Source: Magnetospirillum sp. 15-1 (GTDB taxonomy: Bacteria > Pseudomonadota > Alphaproteobacteria > Rhodospirillales > Magnetospirillaceae). Taken from it: DNA of 64,000 nucleotides. A program made the translations under genes and the position numbers. Shown here piece after piece: positions 9,940 to 19,900 of this stretch (positions are counted from its first letter, which is position 1; every line of letters starts with the position of its first letter). Location of the stretch: positions 293,748 through 357,747 of the forward strand of contig NZ_FXXN01000027.1 of NCBI RefSeq assembly GCF_900184795.1, in the 5' to 3' direction. A model generated the notes under the pieces. It saw only the letters and a program-made list of their open reading frames with translations. It was not told the origin of the DNA and did no database searches.

Positions 9940-11709
9940 TTAGGCCCGCTCGGGCTTACCCTTGCGGTGGCCGTCCTTCTTGCCCTTCCAGGGCGTCTTC
10001 GGTCCGATCGGCTTGACTCCGGCGGGGGGCCTGGGGCGGTCGTCGGCGCGGGCACCGGCACCGGTGGCGGGTTCGGCGGCATGCTCGGCCAGACGCTCGA
10101 TGCGCACCTCGGCCTTTTCGATCTGGCGCAGCGCGATGGCGAAGCGGTCGGCGTGGGCGGCGTCGATCTCGAAGCGGGTCTCGCGCTCGAAGATGCGGAT
10201 GGCGCCGATCTCGGCCTTGGTGACCTTGCCCTGGCGGCAGATCATGGGGATCAGCCAGCGCGGGTCGGCATTCTTTTGCCGGCCGATATTCATGCGGAAC
10301 CACACGGAGCCGCCGGGCAGGCCGGGGCCCTTGCCTTCGCGCGGCGGGCGGGGTTCGCGTTCGCGATGCTCCCGGGGCTCGCGCGATGGCGAGCCGGGGC
10401 CGGGATCGAACACTTCCTCGGCGGCCGGCAGGTGCGAGCGGTACATGCGCACCAGGGCGGCGGCGATGTCCTCGGGCGAGCGCTCGGCCAGCAGCGCCTT
10501 GGCCATGGCCAGATCGTCCTCGGTGTTTTCCTCGGCCAGCAGCGGGCTGGTCAGCAGGCGCTCCTGATCCAGCTTGCGGATATCCTCGACCGAGGGGGCG
10601 CCGCTCCAGATGGCCTGGACGCCGGCGGTCTGCAGCAGCATGTCCGCCTTGCGGCGCCGCGACAGCAGGACGAGGAGGACGCTGACCCCCTTCTTGCCGG
10701 CGCGGCCGGTGCGGCCCGATCGGTGTTGCAGGGTCTGGGCGTTCTGGGGCAGTTCGGCATGGATCACCAGCCCGAGATTGGGCAGGTCGATGCCGCGCGC
10801 CGCCACGTCGGTGGCGACGCAGACACGGGCGCGGCCATCCCTGAGGGCTTGCAGCGCGTTGTTGCGCTCGTTCTGGCCCAGTTCGCCCGACAGGGCCACG
10901 GCGGCGAAACCGCGCTCCAGCAGGATGGCCTGGAGATGGCGCACCGAATCGCGCGTGTTGCAGAACACCATGGCGGTGGGCGATTCGAAATAGCGCAGCA
11001 GGTTGACCACCGCGTGCTCGATCTCGTTGGGGGCCACCCGCACGGCGCGGTACTCGATGTCGGCATGGCCCTGCTGCCCGGCCGAGACGGCGATGCGCCA
11101 GGCGTTGCGCTGATAGCGCTTGGCCATGGTGACGATGCCGTGGGGCAGGGTGGCGGAGAACAGCAGGGTGCGGCGCTCCTGGGGCGTGGCCTCCAGGATG
11201 AATTCCAGGTCCTCGCGGAAGCCGAGATCGAGCATCTCGTCGGCCTCGTCCAGCACCACCGCCTTGAGGCGGTTGATGCGCAGGCCGCCGCGCTCGAGGT
11301 GGTCGCGCAGGCGTCCGGGCGTTCCCACCACGATATGGGCGCCCTGGCCCAGCATGCGCTGTTCGGTCCGGGGGTCCATGCCGCCGACACAGGACACCAC
11401 GCGGGCGCCGGCATGCTCGTACAGCCAGGTCAGCTCGCGGTGGACCTGCAGCGCCAGCTCACGGGTGGGGGCGACGATCAGGGCCAGCGGCTCGGCCGCC
11501 GGCTCCAGCATGAAGGCGTCGCCCAAGAGCGTGTTGGCGATGGCCAGGCCATAGGCGACGGTCTTGCCGGAACCGGTCTGCGCCGAGACCAGCAGATCGC
11601 GATCCATGGCGCCCGGCTCGAGGACGGCCTCCTGAACGGCGGTGGGATCGGTGTAGTCGCGCTCGGTCAGGGCTCGGAGCAGCGGATGGCCCGCGGGAAA
11701 GAATTCCAT
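9940..11709 (-). CDS. DEAD-box ATP-dependent RNA helicase
   Basis: A 589-residue helicase of the DeaD/CsdA-DbpA type. Motifs in order: Q-motif region DYTDPTAVQEAVL, I AQTGSGKT, Ia PTRELALQ, Ib TPGRLRDHL, II VLDEADEML, III SATLP, then the second RecA domain with VATDVAARGIDLP and HRSGRTGRAG. About 200 further residues hold an RNA-binding domain of the DbpA type and an Arg/Pro/Glu-rich tail ending in basic residues. The start at 11709 (MEFFPAGHPLLRAL) is chosen because the frame upstream is not conserved. It probably acts in ribosome assembly or RNA turnover, like DeaD. Confidence 0.92.
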   Translation of the reverse strand: MEFFPAGHPLLRALTERDYTDPTAVQEAVLEPGAMDRDLLVSAQTGSGKTVAYGLAIANTLLGDAFMLEPAAEPLALIVAPTRELALQVHRELTWLYEHAGARVVSCVGGMDPRTEQRMLGQGAHIVVGTPGRLRDHLERGGLRINRLKAVVLDEADEMLDLGFREDLEFILEATPQERRTLLFSATLPHGIVTMAKRYQRNAWRIAVSAGQQGHADIEYRAVRVAPNEIEHAVVNLLRYFESPTAMVFCNTRDSVRHLQAILLERGFAAVALSGELGQNERNNALQALRDGRARVCVATDVAARGIDLPNLGLVIHAELPQNAQTLQHRSGRTGRAGKKGVSVLLVLLSRRRKADMLLQTAGVQAIWSGAPSVEDIRKLDQERLLTSPLLAEENTEDDLAMAKALLAERSPEDIAAALVRMYRSHLPAAEEVFDPGPGSPSREPREHREREPRPPREGKGPGLPGGSVWFRMNIGRQKNADPRWLIPMICRQGKVTKAEIGAIRIFERETRFEIDAAHADRFAIALRQIEKAEVRIERLAEHAAEPATGAGARADDRPRPPAGVKPIGPKTPWKGKKDGHRKGKPERA

Positions 11710-12028
11710 GGAGAGGTGGGTGCTTTCTTCATAAGTAGGGGGATGCCCGGCCTGGATGGGGGCTGTCCCAGGCTTTCCGCCAACGCGCGGGAAGCGACGC
11801 GGTGAGATATCACGTTTCCCATCTCCGTCGCCAAGAATATCGATCTGTTCGCCGGACAGCCCAGCCGTGCGCCAGCGAGGGAAGGGGCTCAGGAACCCGA
11901 CCGGTATGGCCGGAAGCGGAGAGTATTCGCTATTAGTAGTTGCTTTGATATAACAATGGCGTAGCAGGCCGACCTTCACCAAAACTTCAGACTCTGTCCG
12001 TGATAGTACACCGTTAGCCCAGTGTGAT
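11710..12028. promoter_or_regulatory. divergent intergenic region between helicase and secretion locus
   Basis: 319 bases without a supported gene. It must carry promoters for the leftward helicase and the rightward secretion operon. A TATAAC at 11949-11954 could be a -10 element for the rightward operon, but no convincing -35 is present. I see no other clear structure. Confidence 0.35.
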
Positions 12029-12046
12029 TTGCATGAGGGGGGAGGG

Positions 12047-13522
12047 TTGTCCGCTCGGACGGGATTTCGAAGCGCGGTCCTGGGAGTCAGCGCGGCGGCG
12101 TTGCTGTCGGCGTGTTCGGTCATGCCCGAGGATTTGGCCGAGATCCGCCAGGATATCACCCGTCACGCCGAAGCCCTGCCGCAGGAGGTGCTGAAGCGGC
12201 CGCTGACGGTGGAGGACGCCATGGCCCTGGCCGTCGCCCACAACCTCGATGCCCGCGTCAAGGTGCTCGAAGAGGTGCTGGCCGCCGGCAAGGCCGACCT
12301 GTCGCTGTTCGCCATGCTGCCCGAACTGGCGGCCAAGGGAAACTGGTCCAAGCGCAATCCGAAGAAGCTGACCACCTCCAAGGATATCGGCACCGGCACC
12401 ATCAGCAATGATTACAGCACCGCCGAGGACAGGGTCAGCCGCACCGGCGATCTTACCGCCTCGTGGAACCTGGTGGATTTCGGCATCGCCATGGTGCGCG
12501 CCGACCAGGAAGAGGACAAGATGGTCCTGGCGGCGGAAAAGCGCCGCCGTGCCCAGCACCTGCTGCTTCAGGACGTTCAGGCCGCCTATTGGAAGGCGGT
12601 GATCAACGAATTCGCCAACCGCAAATACGCCTCGTTGGAGGAACGGCTGGTCAAGTCGGTGGAGGATGCCGAGATCGCCGAGCGCACCAAGGTGGGCGAT
12701 CCCATGCAGATGCTGGGGCACCAGCGCGCCATCGTCGACACCATGCGCCAGATCGCCGAATTGCAGCGCCAGACCTCGACCGCCAAGGCCGATCTGGCCG
12801 GCTATATGGGAGTGCCGTCGGCCAACTCCTTCGAACTGGCCGAGCTGAAGGACGATTCCTTCCTGTCGGTGGAGGACCCGGAACAGGGCGTCGAGGCCAT
12901 GGAGGCCACCGCTCTCGCCAACCGCCCGGAGCTGAAAAGCGAGGAGGTGCAGTTTCGCATCGACCGCAACGACATCCGCACCGAACTGCTGAAGACCCTG
13001 CCGGGCATCGGCCCGTTCATGGGCGGCCATTACGATTCCAATTCCTTCGTCAAGTACAACGCCTGGGCCGACGCCGGTACCCACATGGCCTGGAACCTGA
13101 TCGACATCCTGAATGCCCCCAGGCGCATCGGCAACGCCCAGACCGTCGCCGAGACGACGCGGGCCCGCCGCCTTGCCATGGGCATGGCGGTGCTGACCCA
13201 GGTGCATGTGGCCGACATCCAGTATCGTCACGCGCTCAAGGAATACCGCCTGACCGAGCAGATGGCCGCCATCGACCGGCGTATCTCCGGTCTGGCCGCC
13301 AAGTCCAAGCAGGCCGGCAGCGGCAGCGCCATGGAGGCCATCAAGGCCGAGGCCTCGGGCATGCTGTCCACGCTGCGCCGCTTCATCCTTTATTCCGATC
13401 TGCAGGGCGCCAAGGCCCGCCTCAAGGCGGCCCAGGGCATCGATCACGTGCCGCCGTCCGAGACCTTCACCGATACTCCGCCGCCGGAGGCCACGGCCGA
13501 TGCTGCCCCTCCGACCGGTTGA
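12047..13522 (+). CDS. TolC-like outer membrane efflux lipoprotein of the type I secretion locus
   Basis: About 491 residues. The start has arginines, a hydrophobic stretch and a lipobox (LLSAC), so it is a predicted lipoprotein. The body is largely alpha-helical and Ala/Glu/Lys-rich, with two repeated halves each opening with a TVEDAMALAVAHNLDARV-like segment. This is the outer-membrane-factor pattern. No ATG is usable: TTG at 12047 follows a purine-rich GAGGGGGGAGGG, and TTG at 12029 is the alternative. The 3' end overlaps the exporter gene by 23 bases. Its location implies it is the outer channel for the RTX protein encoded downstream. Family evidence is from pattern, not from a search. 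Confidence 0.8.
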   Translation: MSARTGFRSAVLGVSAAALLSACSVMPEDLAEIRQDITRHAEALPQEVLKRPLTVEDAMALAVAHNLDARVKVLEEVLAAGKADLSLFAMLPELAAKGNWSKRNPKKLTTSKDIGTGTISNDYSTAEDRVSRTGDLTASWNLVDFGIAMVRADQEEDKMVLAAEKRRRAQHLLLQDVQAAYWKAVINEFANRKYASLEERLVKSVEDAEIAERTKVGDPMQMLGHQRAIVDTMRQIAELQRQTSTAKADLAGYMGVPSANSFELAELKDDSFLSVEDPEQGVEAMEATALANRPELKSEEVQFRIDRNDIRTELLKTLPGIGPFMGGHYDSNSFVKYNAWADAGTHMAWNLIDILNAPRRIGNAQTVAETTRARRLAMGMAVLTQVHVADIQYRHALKEYRLTEQMAAIDRRISGLAAKSKQAGSGSAMEAIKAEASGMLSTLRRFILYSDLQGAKARLKAAQGIDHVPPSETFTDTPPPEATADAAPPTG

Positions 13523-15521
13523 GCTGGAAGGGCTGGACGACAAGGCCCGGGCCGTTTCCGCCTGTCTGCGCGCCATGGGCCACGCGGTGGCGGCGACGGC
13601 GCTCAAGGATTCCTACGGCATGGCGACCGCCGACGCCGCCGAGGCGCCGTGGATCACCGCCCTGGCCCGCTACGGCTTCGCCGCCCATGTGGAGGACAGC
13701 GTCAATCCCGCCAAGCTGGCCGCCGATCTGTTTCCCTGCGTGGTTCTCGGACCGGGCGAGCCCCGCGCCCTGGTGATGGCCCCCGCCGAGGGCCAGCCGT
13801 CCCGCATGCTGTTCATCCGGCCGCGCCTGGACCGCGAGGCGTCGGCTGTGCCCACCTCGTGGCCCGCCCTGCTGGCGTCCTGGAAACCCATGGTGGTGCG
13901 GGCCGGGCTGGCCGGCATGCTGGCCAACATGCTGGCGCTGGCCGCTCCCATCTTCTCGGCCCAGGTCTACGACCGGGTGCTGCCCCACGGCCTGCTCGAT
14001 TCACTGGCGGTGATGGTGCTGATGTTCCTGGGCGCCTCGCTGTTCGAGCAGGTGTTCCGGCGGTTGCGCGCCCTGTTCGTCGAGGATGCGCTGCACGAGG
14101 GCAATATCCGCCTCGCCATGGACATGCATCGCCGCATCCTGGAGACCCGCTTCGACGGGGCTTCGGCGCCCAGCGGCCATCTGATGCGGCTGCTGCAGGA
14201 TTTCGACGCCATCCGCGACGGATTGGGGGCGGCGGCGGTGTCGCTGCTGGCCGATCTGCCGTTCATGCTGCTGTTCCTGTTCGGGCTGTTCCTGTGCGAC
14301 CCGGTGATCGCCCTGGCCGTGCTGGGACTGAACCTGCTGGTGTCGCTGGGCACCCTGCTGGCCATCCACCGCCAGAAGCTGCTCTACAAGGAACTGTCGG
14401 GCGCCGCCACCCACCGGGCCCAGGCGGCGCAGGAATCCTTCTCGGACCCCGAGACGGTGCGGCGCGTCGGCGCCAGCGCCTATCTCCAGGCCCGTTTCCG
14501 CCACGGGACCGCCCTTTACGCCGCCACGGCGCGGGCCATCCGCACCCTGTCGGCGGCGCGCGGCAACATCTCCATGCTGGCCCAGAACATGGCGCTGCTG
14601 CTGGCCGTCGGGCTGGGAGCCTGGCGGGCCGTCGAGGGCGGCATGAGCGCCGGCGTGATCCTGGCCGCCACCATGCTCGCCACCCGCTTCACCGGTGCCG
14701 CCATGCAGATGGTGTCGGTGGTGCCCCAGACCCTGTCGGCCATCGCCTCGCTGGAGGCGCTGCGCACCGTCACCGGGCGGCCTACCGAGCGGCCGGCCGG
14801 CTCGTCGCTCATCCACCGGCCGGTGTCGCGCGGCGGCCTGATCATCGAGGCGGTCACCGCCGGCTATCCCGGCGCCTTCAATCCGGCGCTGGACGGCATC
14901 TCGCTGGAATTGGAGGCCGGTGGCCGGATGGCGGTGATCGGGCCGTCGGGCTCGGGCAAGACCACCTTGGAAAAGGTGCTGTCGGGCATCATCCGTCCCG
15001 TCTCGGGCCGCGTGCTGCTGGACGGTGTCGACATCGCCCTGATCGACCCCGCCGACCTGCGCCGTCACACGGCGGTGTGTCCGCAGACGCCGCCGCTCTA
15101 TTCCGGCACGCTGCGCAACAACCTGTGCTTCGACGGTCTGGTCTCGGACGAGCAGATGGTCGCCATGATGAACACCCTGGGGGCGGGCGGCATCATGCCC
15201 ATGGGCATGGGGCTGGACTTCCAGGTGGTGGAGGGCGGCCGCAACCTGTCGGGCGGCCAGCGCCAGATCGTCGCCCTGGCCCGTACCCTGCTGCGCAACG
15301 CTGCGGTGACCATCCTGGACGAGCCCACCGCCTTCCTGGACGAGGTGTCCGAGAAGCGGGCCATCGCCGGCATCCATCAGGCGGTGGGCAACCGCTCCCT
15401 GGTGGTCATCTCCCATCGCCCGGCGGTGGTGGCCCTGGCCTCCAAGGTGGCGAGGCTGGACCGCGGGAAGCTGCTGGAGGTGACGCGCCGCGCCCCCGCT
15501 CCGGCCCAGGGAGGAGCCTGA
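13500..15521 (+). CDS. type I secretion ABC exporter (HlyB/LapB-like)
   Basis: A 673-residue fused permease/ATPase. The first 115 or so residues resemble a degenerate C39-peptidase-like domain (no catalytic Cys recognised). About six membrane helices follow between residues 130 and 400. The nucleotide-binding domain then has Walker A GPSGSGKTT, signature LSGGQRQ, Walker B VTILDEPT and the switch His in VVISHRP. The residue after the Walker B Glu region is FLDE where SALDE/SSMD is usual. It lies between a TolC-like gene and an HlyD-like gene, so it should power export of the giant RTX protein. Confidence 0.92.
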   Translation: MLPLRPVELEGLDDKARAVSACLRAMGHAVAATALKDSYGMATADAAEAPWITALARYGFAAHVEDSVNPAKLAADLFPCVVLGPGEPRALVMAPAEGQPSRMLFIRPRLDREASAVPTSWPALLASWKPMVVRAGLAGMLANMLALAAPIFSAQVYDRVLPHGLLDSLAVMVLMFLGASLFEQVFRRLRALFVEDALHEGNIRLAMDMHRRILETRFDGASAPSGHLMRLLQDFDAIRDGLGAAAVSLLADLPFMLLFLFGLFLCDPVIALAVLGLNLLVSLGTLLAIHRQKLLYKELSGAATHRAQAAQESFSDPETVRRVGASAYLQARFRHGTALYAATARAIRTLSAARGNISMLAQNMALLLAVGLGAWRAVEGGMSAGVILAATMLATRFTGAAMQMVSVVPQTLSAIASLEALRTVTGRPTERPAGSSLIHRPVSRGGLIIEAVTAGYPGAFNPALDGISLELEAGGRMAVIGPSGSGKTTLEKVLSGIIRPVSGRVLLDGVDIALIDPADLRRHTAVCPQTPPLYSGTLRNNLCFDGLVSDEQMVAMMNTLGAGGIMPMGMGLDFQVVEGGRNLSGGQRQIVALARTLLRNAAVTILDEPTAFLDEVSEKRAIAGIHQAVGNRSLVVISHRPAVVALASKVARLDRGKLLEVTRRAPAPAQGGA

Positions 15522-15522
15522 G

Positions 15523-16908
15523 ATGGCCTCCGATCCCATGGATTCGTTCCGCTCGCCCATCCACGGCATCGCGCCCAGGCTGACGCCGCCGTCGGCCTCG
15601 TGGCTGCTGGTGTGGTCGGCCCTGGCCTTCGCCACGCTGGTCGGCGCCTCGGCGGTGCTGGAGATCGAGGAGGTGGTGACCGCCCCGGCCCGCGTCGAGC
15701 CCTCGAGCCAGGTGCGCCATGTGCAACATTTCGAGGGCGGCACCATCTCGGAAGTGATGGTCCACGAAGGCACCCTGGTGGCCGAGGGCGATGTGCTGGT
15801 CCGTCTGATCAACAGCCAGGGCGCCGGCGATCTGGCCGACAAGCGGGCCCATTGGTCCGCCTATCAGGCCCGCGCCGCGCGGCTGCGCGCCGACCTGGAC
15901 GGGATCGTCGACATCAAATGGCCGCGCGACGTGGAGATCGATGCCGAGACGCGGAAACGCGAAACCGCCATTCATGCCGAGCGCCTGGGCCACCGCGCCC
16001 AGCAGGCCACGGTGATCACGCGCGAGATCGAGCGCCGCCGCCGCGAGGTGGTGGAAAGCGAGACCAAATTCACCGGCCTTACCCGCGCCCAGGCCAAGGG
16101 CGTCGAGGAGATGCGCATCAAGAAGAAGGCCTATGATTCCGGGGTGGTGGGCAACCAGGAGATCGTCAAGCTGGAGCGCGAGCAGCTGATGCTCGACACC
16201 GATGTGTCGACGACGCGGGACTCCATCTCGCGGCTCAAGGCCCAGATGAGCGAGGCCGAGGCCCGCCTCTCCGAGTTCGAGAAGGGCTGGCGGGCCGGGG
16301 TGCTGGACGAGATCGGCAAGGTGGAAGCCGAACTGGCGGCGCTGAAGGCCACCATGGAGGTGGCCAACGACCGGGAATCGCGCAGCGAGATCCGTTCGCC
16401 GGTGCGTGGCATCGTCAAGATGAGCGCCATTGCCAGCGTCGGGCAGGTGGCCCGGCCCGGCGATACCTTGATGGATATCGTTCCCGTCGACGACGCCCTG
16501 GTGGTCGAGGCCAAGGTGCCGCCCCAGGACATCGGCCATCTGCGCCCCGGCCTCAACGCCTCGGTGCGCCTGTCGGCCTACGACCAGTTCCGCTTCGGCT
16601 CCCTGCCGGGCCGGGTGGTAATGGTCGGTGCCGATTCCTTCGAGGAAACCAAGGGTCCGACCACCATCACCTATTACAAGGTGCAGATTCACGCCGATCG
16701 GGCCGAACTGCTGGACGGCAAGGGCGTGGCCTGGCCGGTGCGCTCGGGCATGGCGGGAACCGCCTCCATCGTCATCGGCGGAAAATCCATCTTACGTATG
16801 GTTTTGGACCCGCTGCTGCGCAACGACATGATTTTTTCATTGAATTCGTTCAAGCTGAATTGGCCGGTGCGGGCCGATGCCCCCAGAACGAAGGGCGAGG
16901 CGCCGTGA
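15523..16908 (+). CDS. HlyD-family periplasmic adaptor (membrane fusion protein)
   Basis: 461 residues. A short cytoplasmic N-terminus is followed by one membrane helix (about residues 24-45). The EPSSQVRHVQHFEGGTISEV lipoyl half comes next, then a long helical hairpin rich in Arg/Glu and the second half with IRSPVRGIVKMSAIASVGQV. The C-terminal beta-barrel includes GLNASVRLSAYDQFRFG. The adaptor links the ABC exporter to the outer-membrane channel. The ATG follows GGGAGGAG and the exporter stop one base earlier. Confidence 0.93.
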   Translation: MASDPMDSFRSPIHGIAPRLTPPSASWLLVWSALAFATLVGASAVLEIEEVVTAPARVEPSSQVRHVQHFEGGTISEVMVHEGTLVAEGDVLVRLINSQGAGDLADKRAHWSAYQARAARLRADLDGIVDIKWPRDVEIDAETRKRETAIHAERLGHRAQQATVITREIERRRREVVESETKFTGLTRAQAKGVEEMRIKKKAYDSGVVGNQEIVKLEREQLMLDTDVSTTRDSISRLKAQMSEAEARLSEFEKGWRAGVLDEIGKVEAELAALKATMEVANDRESRSEIRSPVRGIVKMSAIASVGQVARPGDTLMDIVPVDDALVVEAKVPPQDIGHLRPGLNASVRLSAYDQFRFGSLPGRVVMVGADSFEETKGPTTITYYKVQIHADRAELLDGKGVAWPVRSGMAGTASIVIGGKSILRMVLDPLLRNDMIFSLNSFKLNWPVRADAPRTKGEAP

Positions 16909-16932
16909 TGACCGGCCAGAGGGATTGGTGCC

Positions 16933-19900
16933 ATGCACATTGATCCATCGCAGGTTCCGGCGGCGAAGAACCTCGCCACGCCGGTCGCCGACACCAAGGA
17001 AGCCGCCGAGCCCCCCTCGGCCGGCGCGGTGCCGATCGGCAAGGTGGATAAGCTCCAGGGTGATGCCTGGATCATCCACGACAGCCAGAAGGTCCCCGCC
17101 AGGGTCGGCGCGATTCTGGCCCAGGGCGATTCGGTGGAAACCTCGCAAGGCAGCCAGATTTCCCTGGTGTTCGCCGACCGCACCACCTTCGTGCTGAAGG
17201 ACAAGGGCCTGGTGGGCCTGGACGAGTTCTCCTACAACCCGGCCACCAAGAGCGGCAAGCAAACCCTCCTGGTGGCCCAGGGCGGCTTCAGCTTCGTGTC
17301 GGGCGATATCGCCAAGACCCAGCCCGACGCCGCCCACATCGCCACCCCGGTGATGAGCATGGGTATTCGCGGTACCACGGTGGCCGGAGCCGTGGGCGCC
17401 GACGGCAATACCTCGGTGGCGCTGCTGCCCGATCCCGGTTCCAACTTCGTCGGCGAGGTGGCGGTCAGCGCGCTCGGCGGCGGCGGCCAGACCTTCACCC
17501 TCAATTCCGCCGGCTCGGGTATCCTCAACGCCAGTTCGGGAAGTTCGTGGTCGGTATCGGCCAATGCGGCGGCAGCCGTGGCGAATTTCGCTCCTGCCCC
17601 GGTGGCGCCGCCCGCCACGTCGCCCAATCTCGGCAGCGGATCGACCGGAAGCGGCAACGGCCCGGCCGGCAACACCGGGGCTCCGACCGATCCCGGCACC
17701 GGTGGAGGAGGAGACCATCCACCGCCGGTCTCGCTGCCGCAGCCCATTCCGGATCCCAAGCCGGAACCGAAACCTGAGCCGAAGCCGGATCCCAAACCCG
17801 ATCCCAAGCCCGATCCCAAGCCGGACCCGGTGCCGCCACAGAACCACGACCCAACTGTCACATCCACGACCCATGCCACCGCCGACGATCACAACGGTCT
17901 GACCAGCGGCACCATCACCGCCCGCGACAGTGACGGCGATAAGCTGAGCTATCACCTGCAGGGCGGGTCGGCGCTGGACGCCGCCCACGACGCCAAGGTG
18001 ACCACCCACGGTACCATCACCCTCAATACCGCCGACGGTACCTACACCTTTACCCCCAATACGGCGGCGGCGGGCATGGCCACCGGGCAGACCGCCACCG
18101 ACACCGCCGCCGTGGTGGTGAGTGACGGCCACGGCTCGATCACCGCTACCGCCACCGTCGACATCACCGGTACCAACGACACCCCGACGGCCAGCGGCTC
18201 GGCATCGGCCGGCTCGACGACGACCAATACCGCGCTGACCATTTCCATCTCGACCCTGGTGGGCAACGTCACCGATCCCGACAGCGGCGAGACCGCCTCG
18301 CTGACCCTGACCGGGACGATCACCGCCCTGCATGGCACGGTGGTGGACAACGGCAATGGCACCGTCACCTATACGCCCACCGGCGGTTATACCGGTGCCG
18401 ACACCCTCAGCTACACCGTCATCGACGTGAACGGCGCCACCGTCGGCGATACCGCCACCCTGACCGTGGGCGCCGGAGCCAACAGCGCGCCGACCATTTC
18501 GGCGGGCGTCAATGCCACGGCCAGCGACCATGCCGGCCTGACCGCCGGAACCATCACCGCCGGCGACGTGGACGGCGACACCCTGGCCTATCACCTGCAG
18601 GGCGGGTCGGTTCTGGACGCCACCCACGATATCAAGGCGACCACCCACGGCACCATCACCCTCGACACCACCAACGGGCACTATACCTTCACGCCGGATG
18701 CCTCGGCCGCCGCTCTGGGGCTGGGGCAGACCATTGCCGACACCGCCACCGTGGTGGTATCCGACGGCCATGGCGGCACGGCCAACACCACGGTGGCGGT
18801 CGGCATCACCGGCACCAACGACACCCCGGCGGCGAGCGGCTCGGCGGCGGCCGGCTCGACGACGGCCAACACCGCGCTGACCATTTCCATCTCGACCCTG
18901 GTGGGCAACGTCACCGATCCCGACAGCGGCGAGACCGCCTCGCTGACCCTGACCGGGGCGATTACCGCCCTGCACGGTACGGTGGTGAACAACGGCGACG
19001 GCACAGTTACATACACGCCCATCGGCGGTTATACCGGCGCCGATACCCTCAGCTACACCGTCACCGACGTGAACGGCGCCACCGTCGGCGATACCGCCAC
19101 CCTGACCGTGGGCGCCGGAGCCAACAGCGCGCCGACCATTTCGGCGGGCGTCAATGCCACGGCCAGCGACCATGCCGGCCTGACCGCCGGCACCATTACC
19201 GCCAGCGATGTGGACGGCGACACCCTGGCCTATCACCTCCAGGGTGGGTCGGTGCTGGACGCCACCCACGATATCAAGGCGACCACCCACGGTACCATCA
19301 CCCTCGATACCACCAACGGGCACTATACCTTCACGCCGGATGCCTCGGCCGCCGCTCTGGGGCTCGGGCAGACCATTGCCGACACCGCCACCGTGGTGGT
19401 ATCCGACGGCCATGGCGGCACGGCCAGCACCACGGTGGCGGTCGACATCACCGGTACCAACGACACCCCGACGGCCAGCGGCTCGGCGTCGGCCGGCTTG
19501 ACGGCGGCCAACACCGCGCTGACCATTTCCATCTCCACCCTGGTGGGTAACGCCACCGATCCCGATAGCGGCGAGACCGCCTCGCTGACCCTGACCGGGA
19601 CGATCACCGCCCTGCACGGCACGGTGGTGGACAACGGCAATGGCACGGTCACATACACGCCCATCGGCGCTTATACCGGCGCCGATACCCTCAGCTACAC
19701 CGTCACCGACGTGAACGGCGCCACCGTCGGCGATACCGCCACCCTGACCGTGGGTGCCGGACTCACCCAAAGCGGCACAGTGCTGCACTCCACGGTGGCC
19801 ACCACCCTGGCCGATACCGATTTCGCAGGGTTCACCGGCGCCAATACCCTGGTGTTCGACGTGGCCGCCGGCACCCAGGGCGTGACGCTCGGCACCAACA

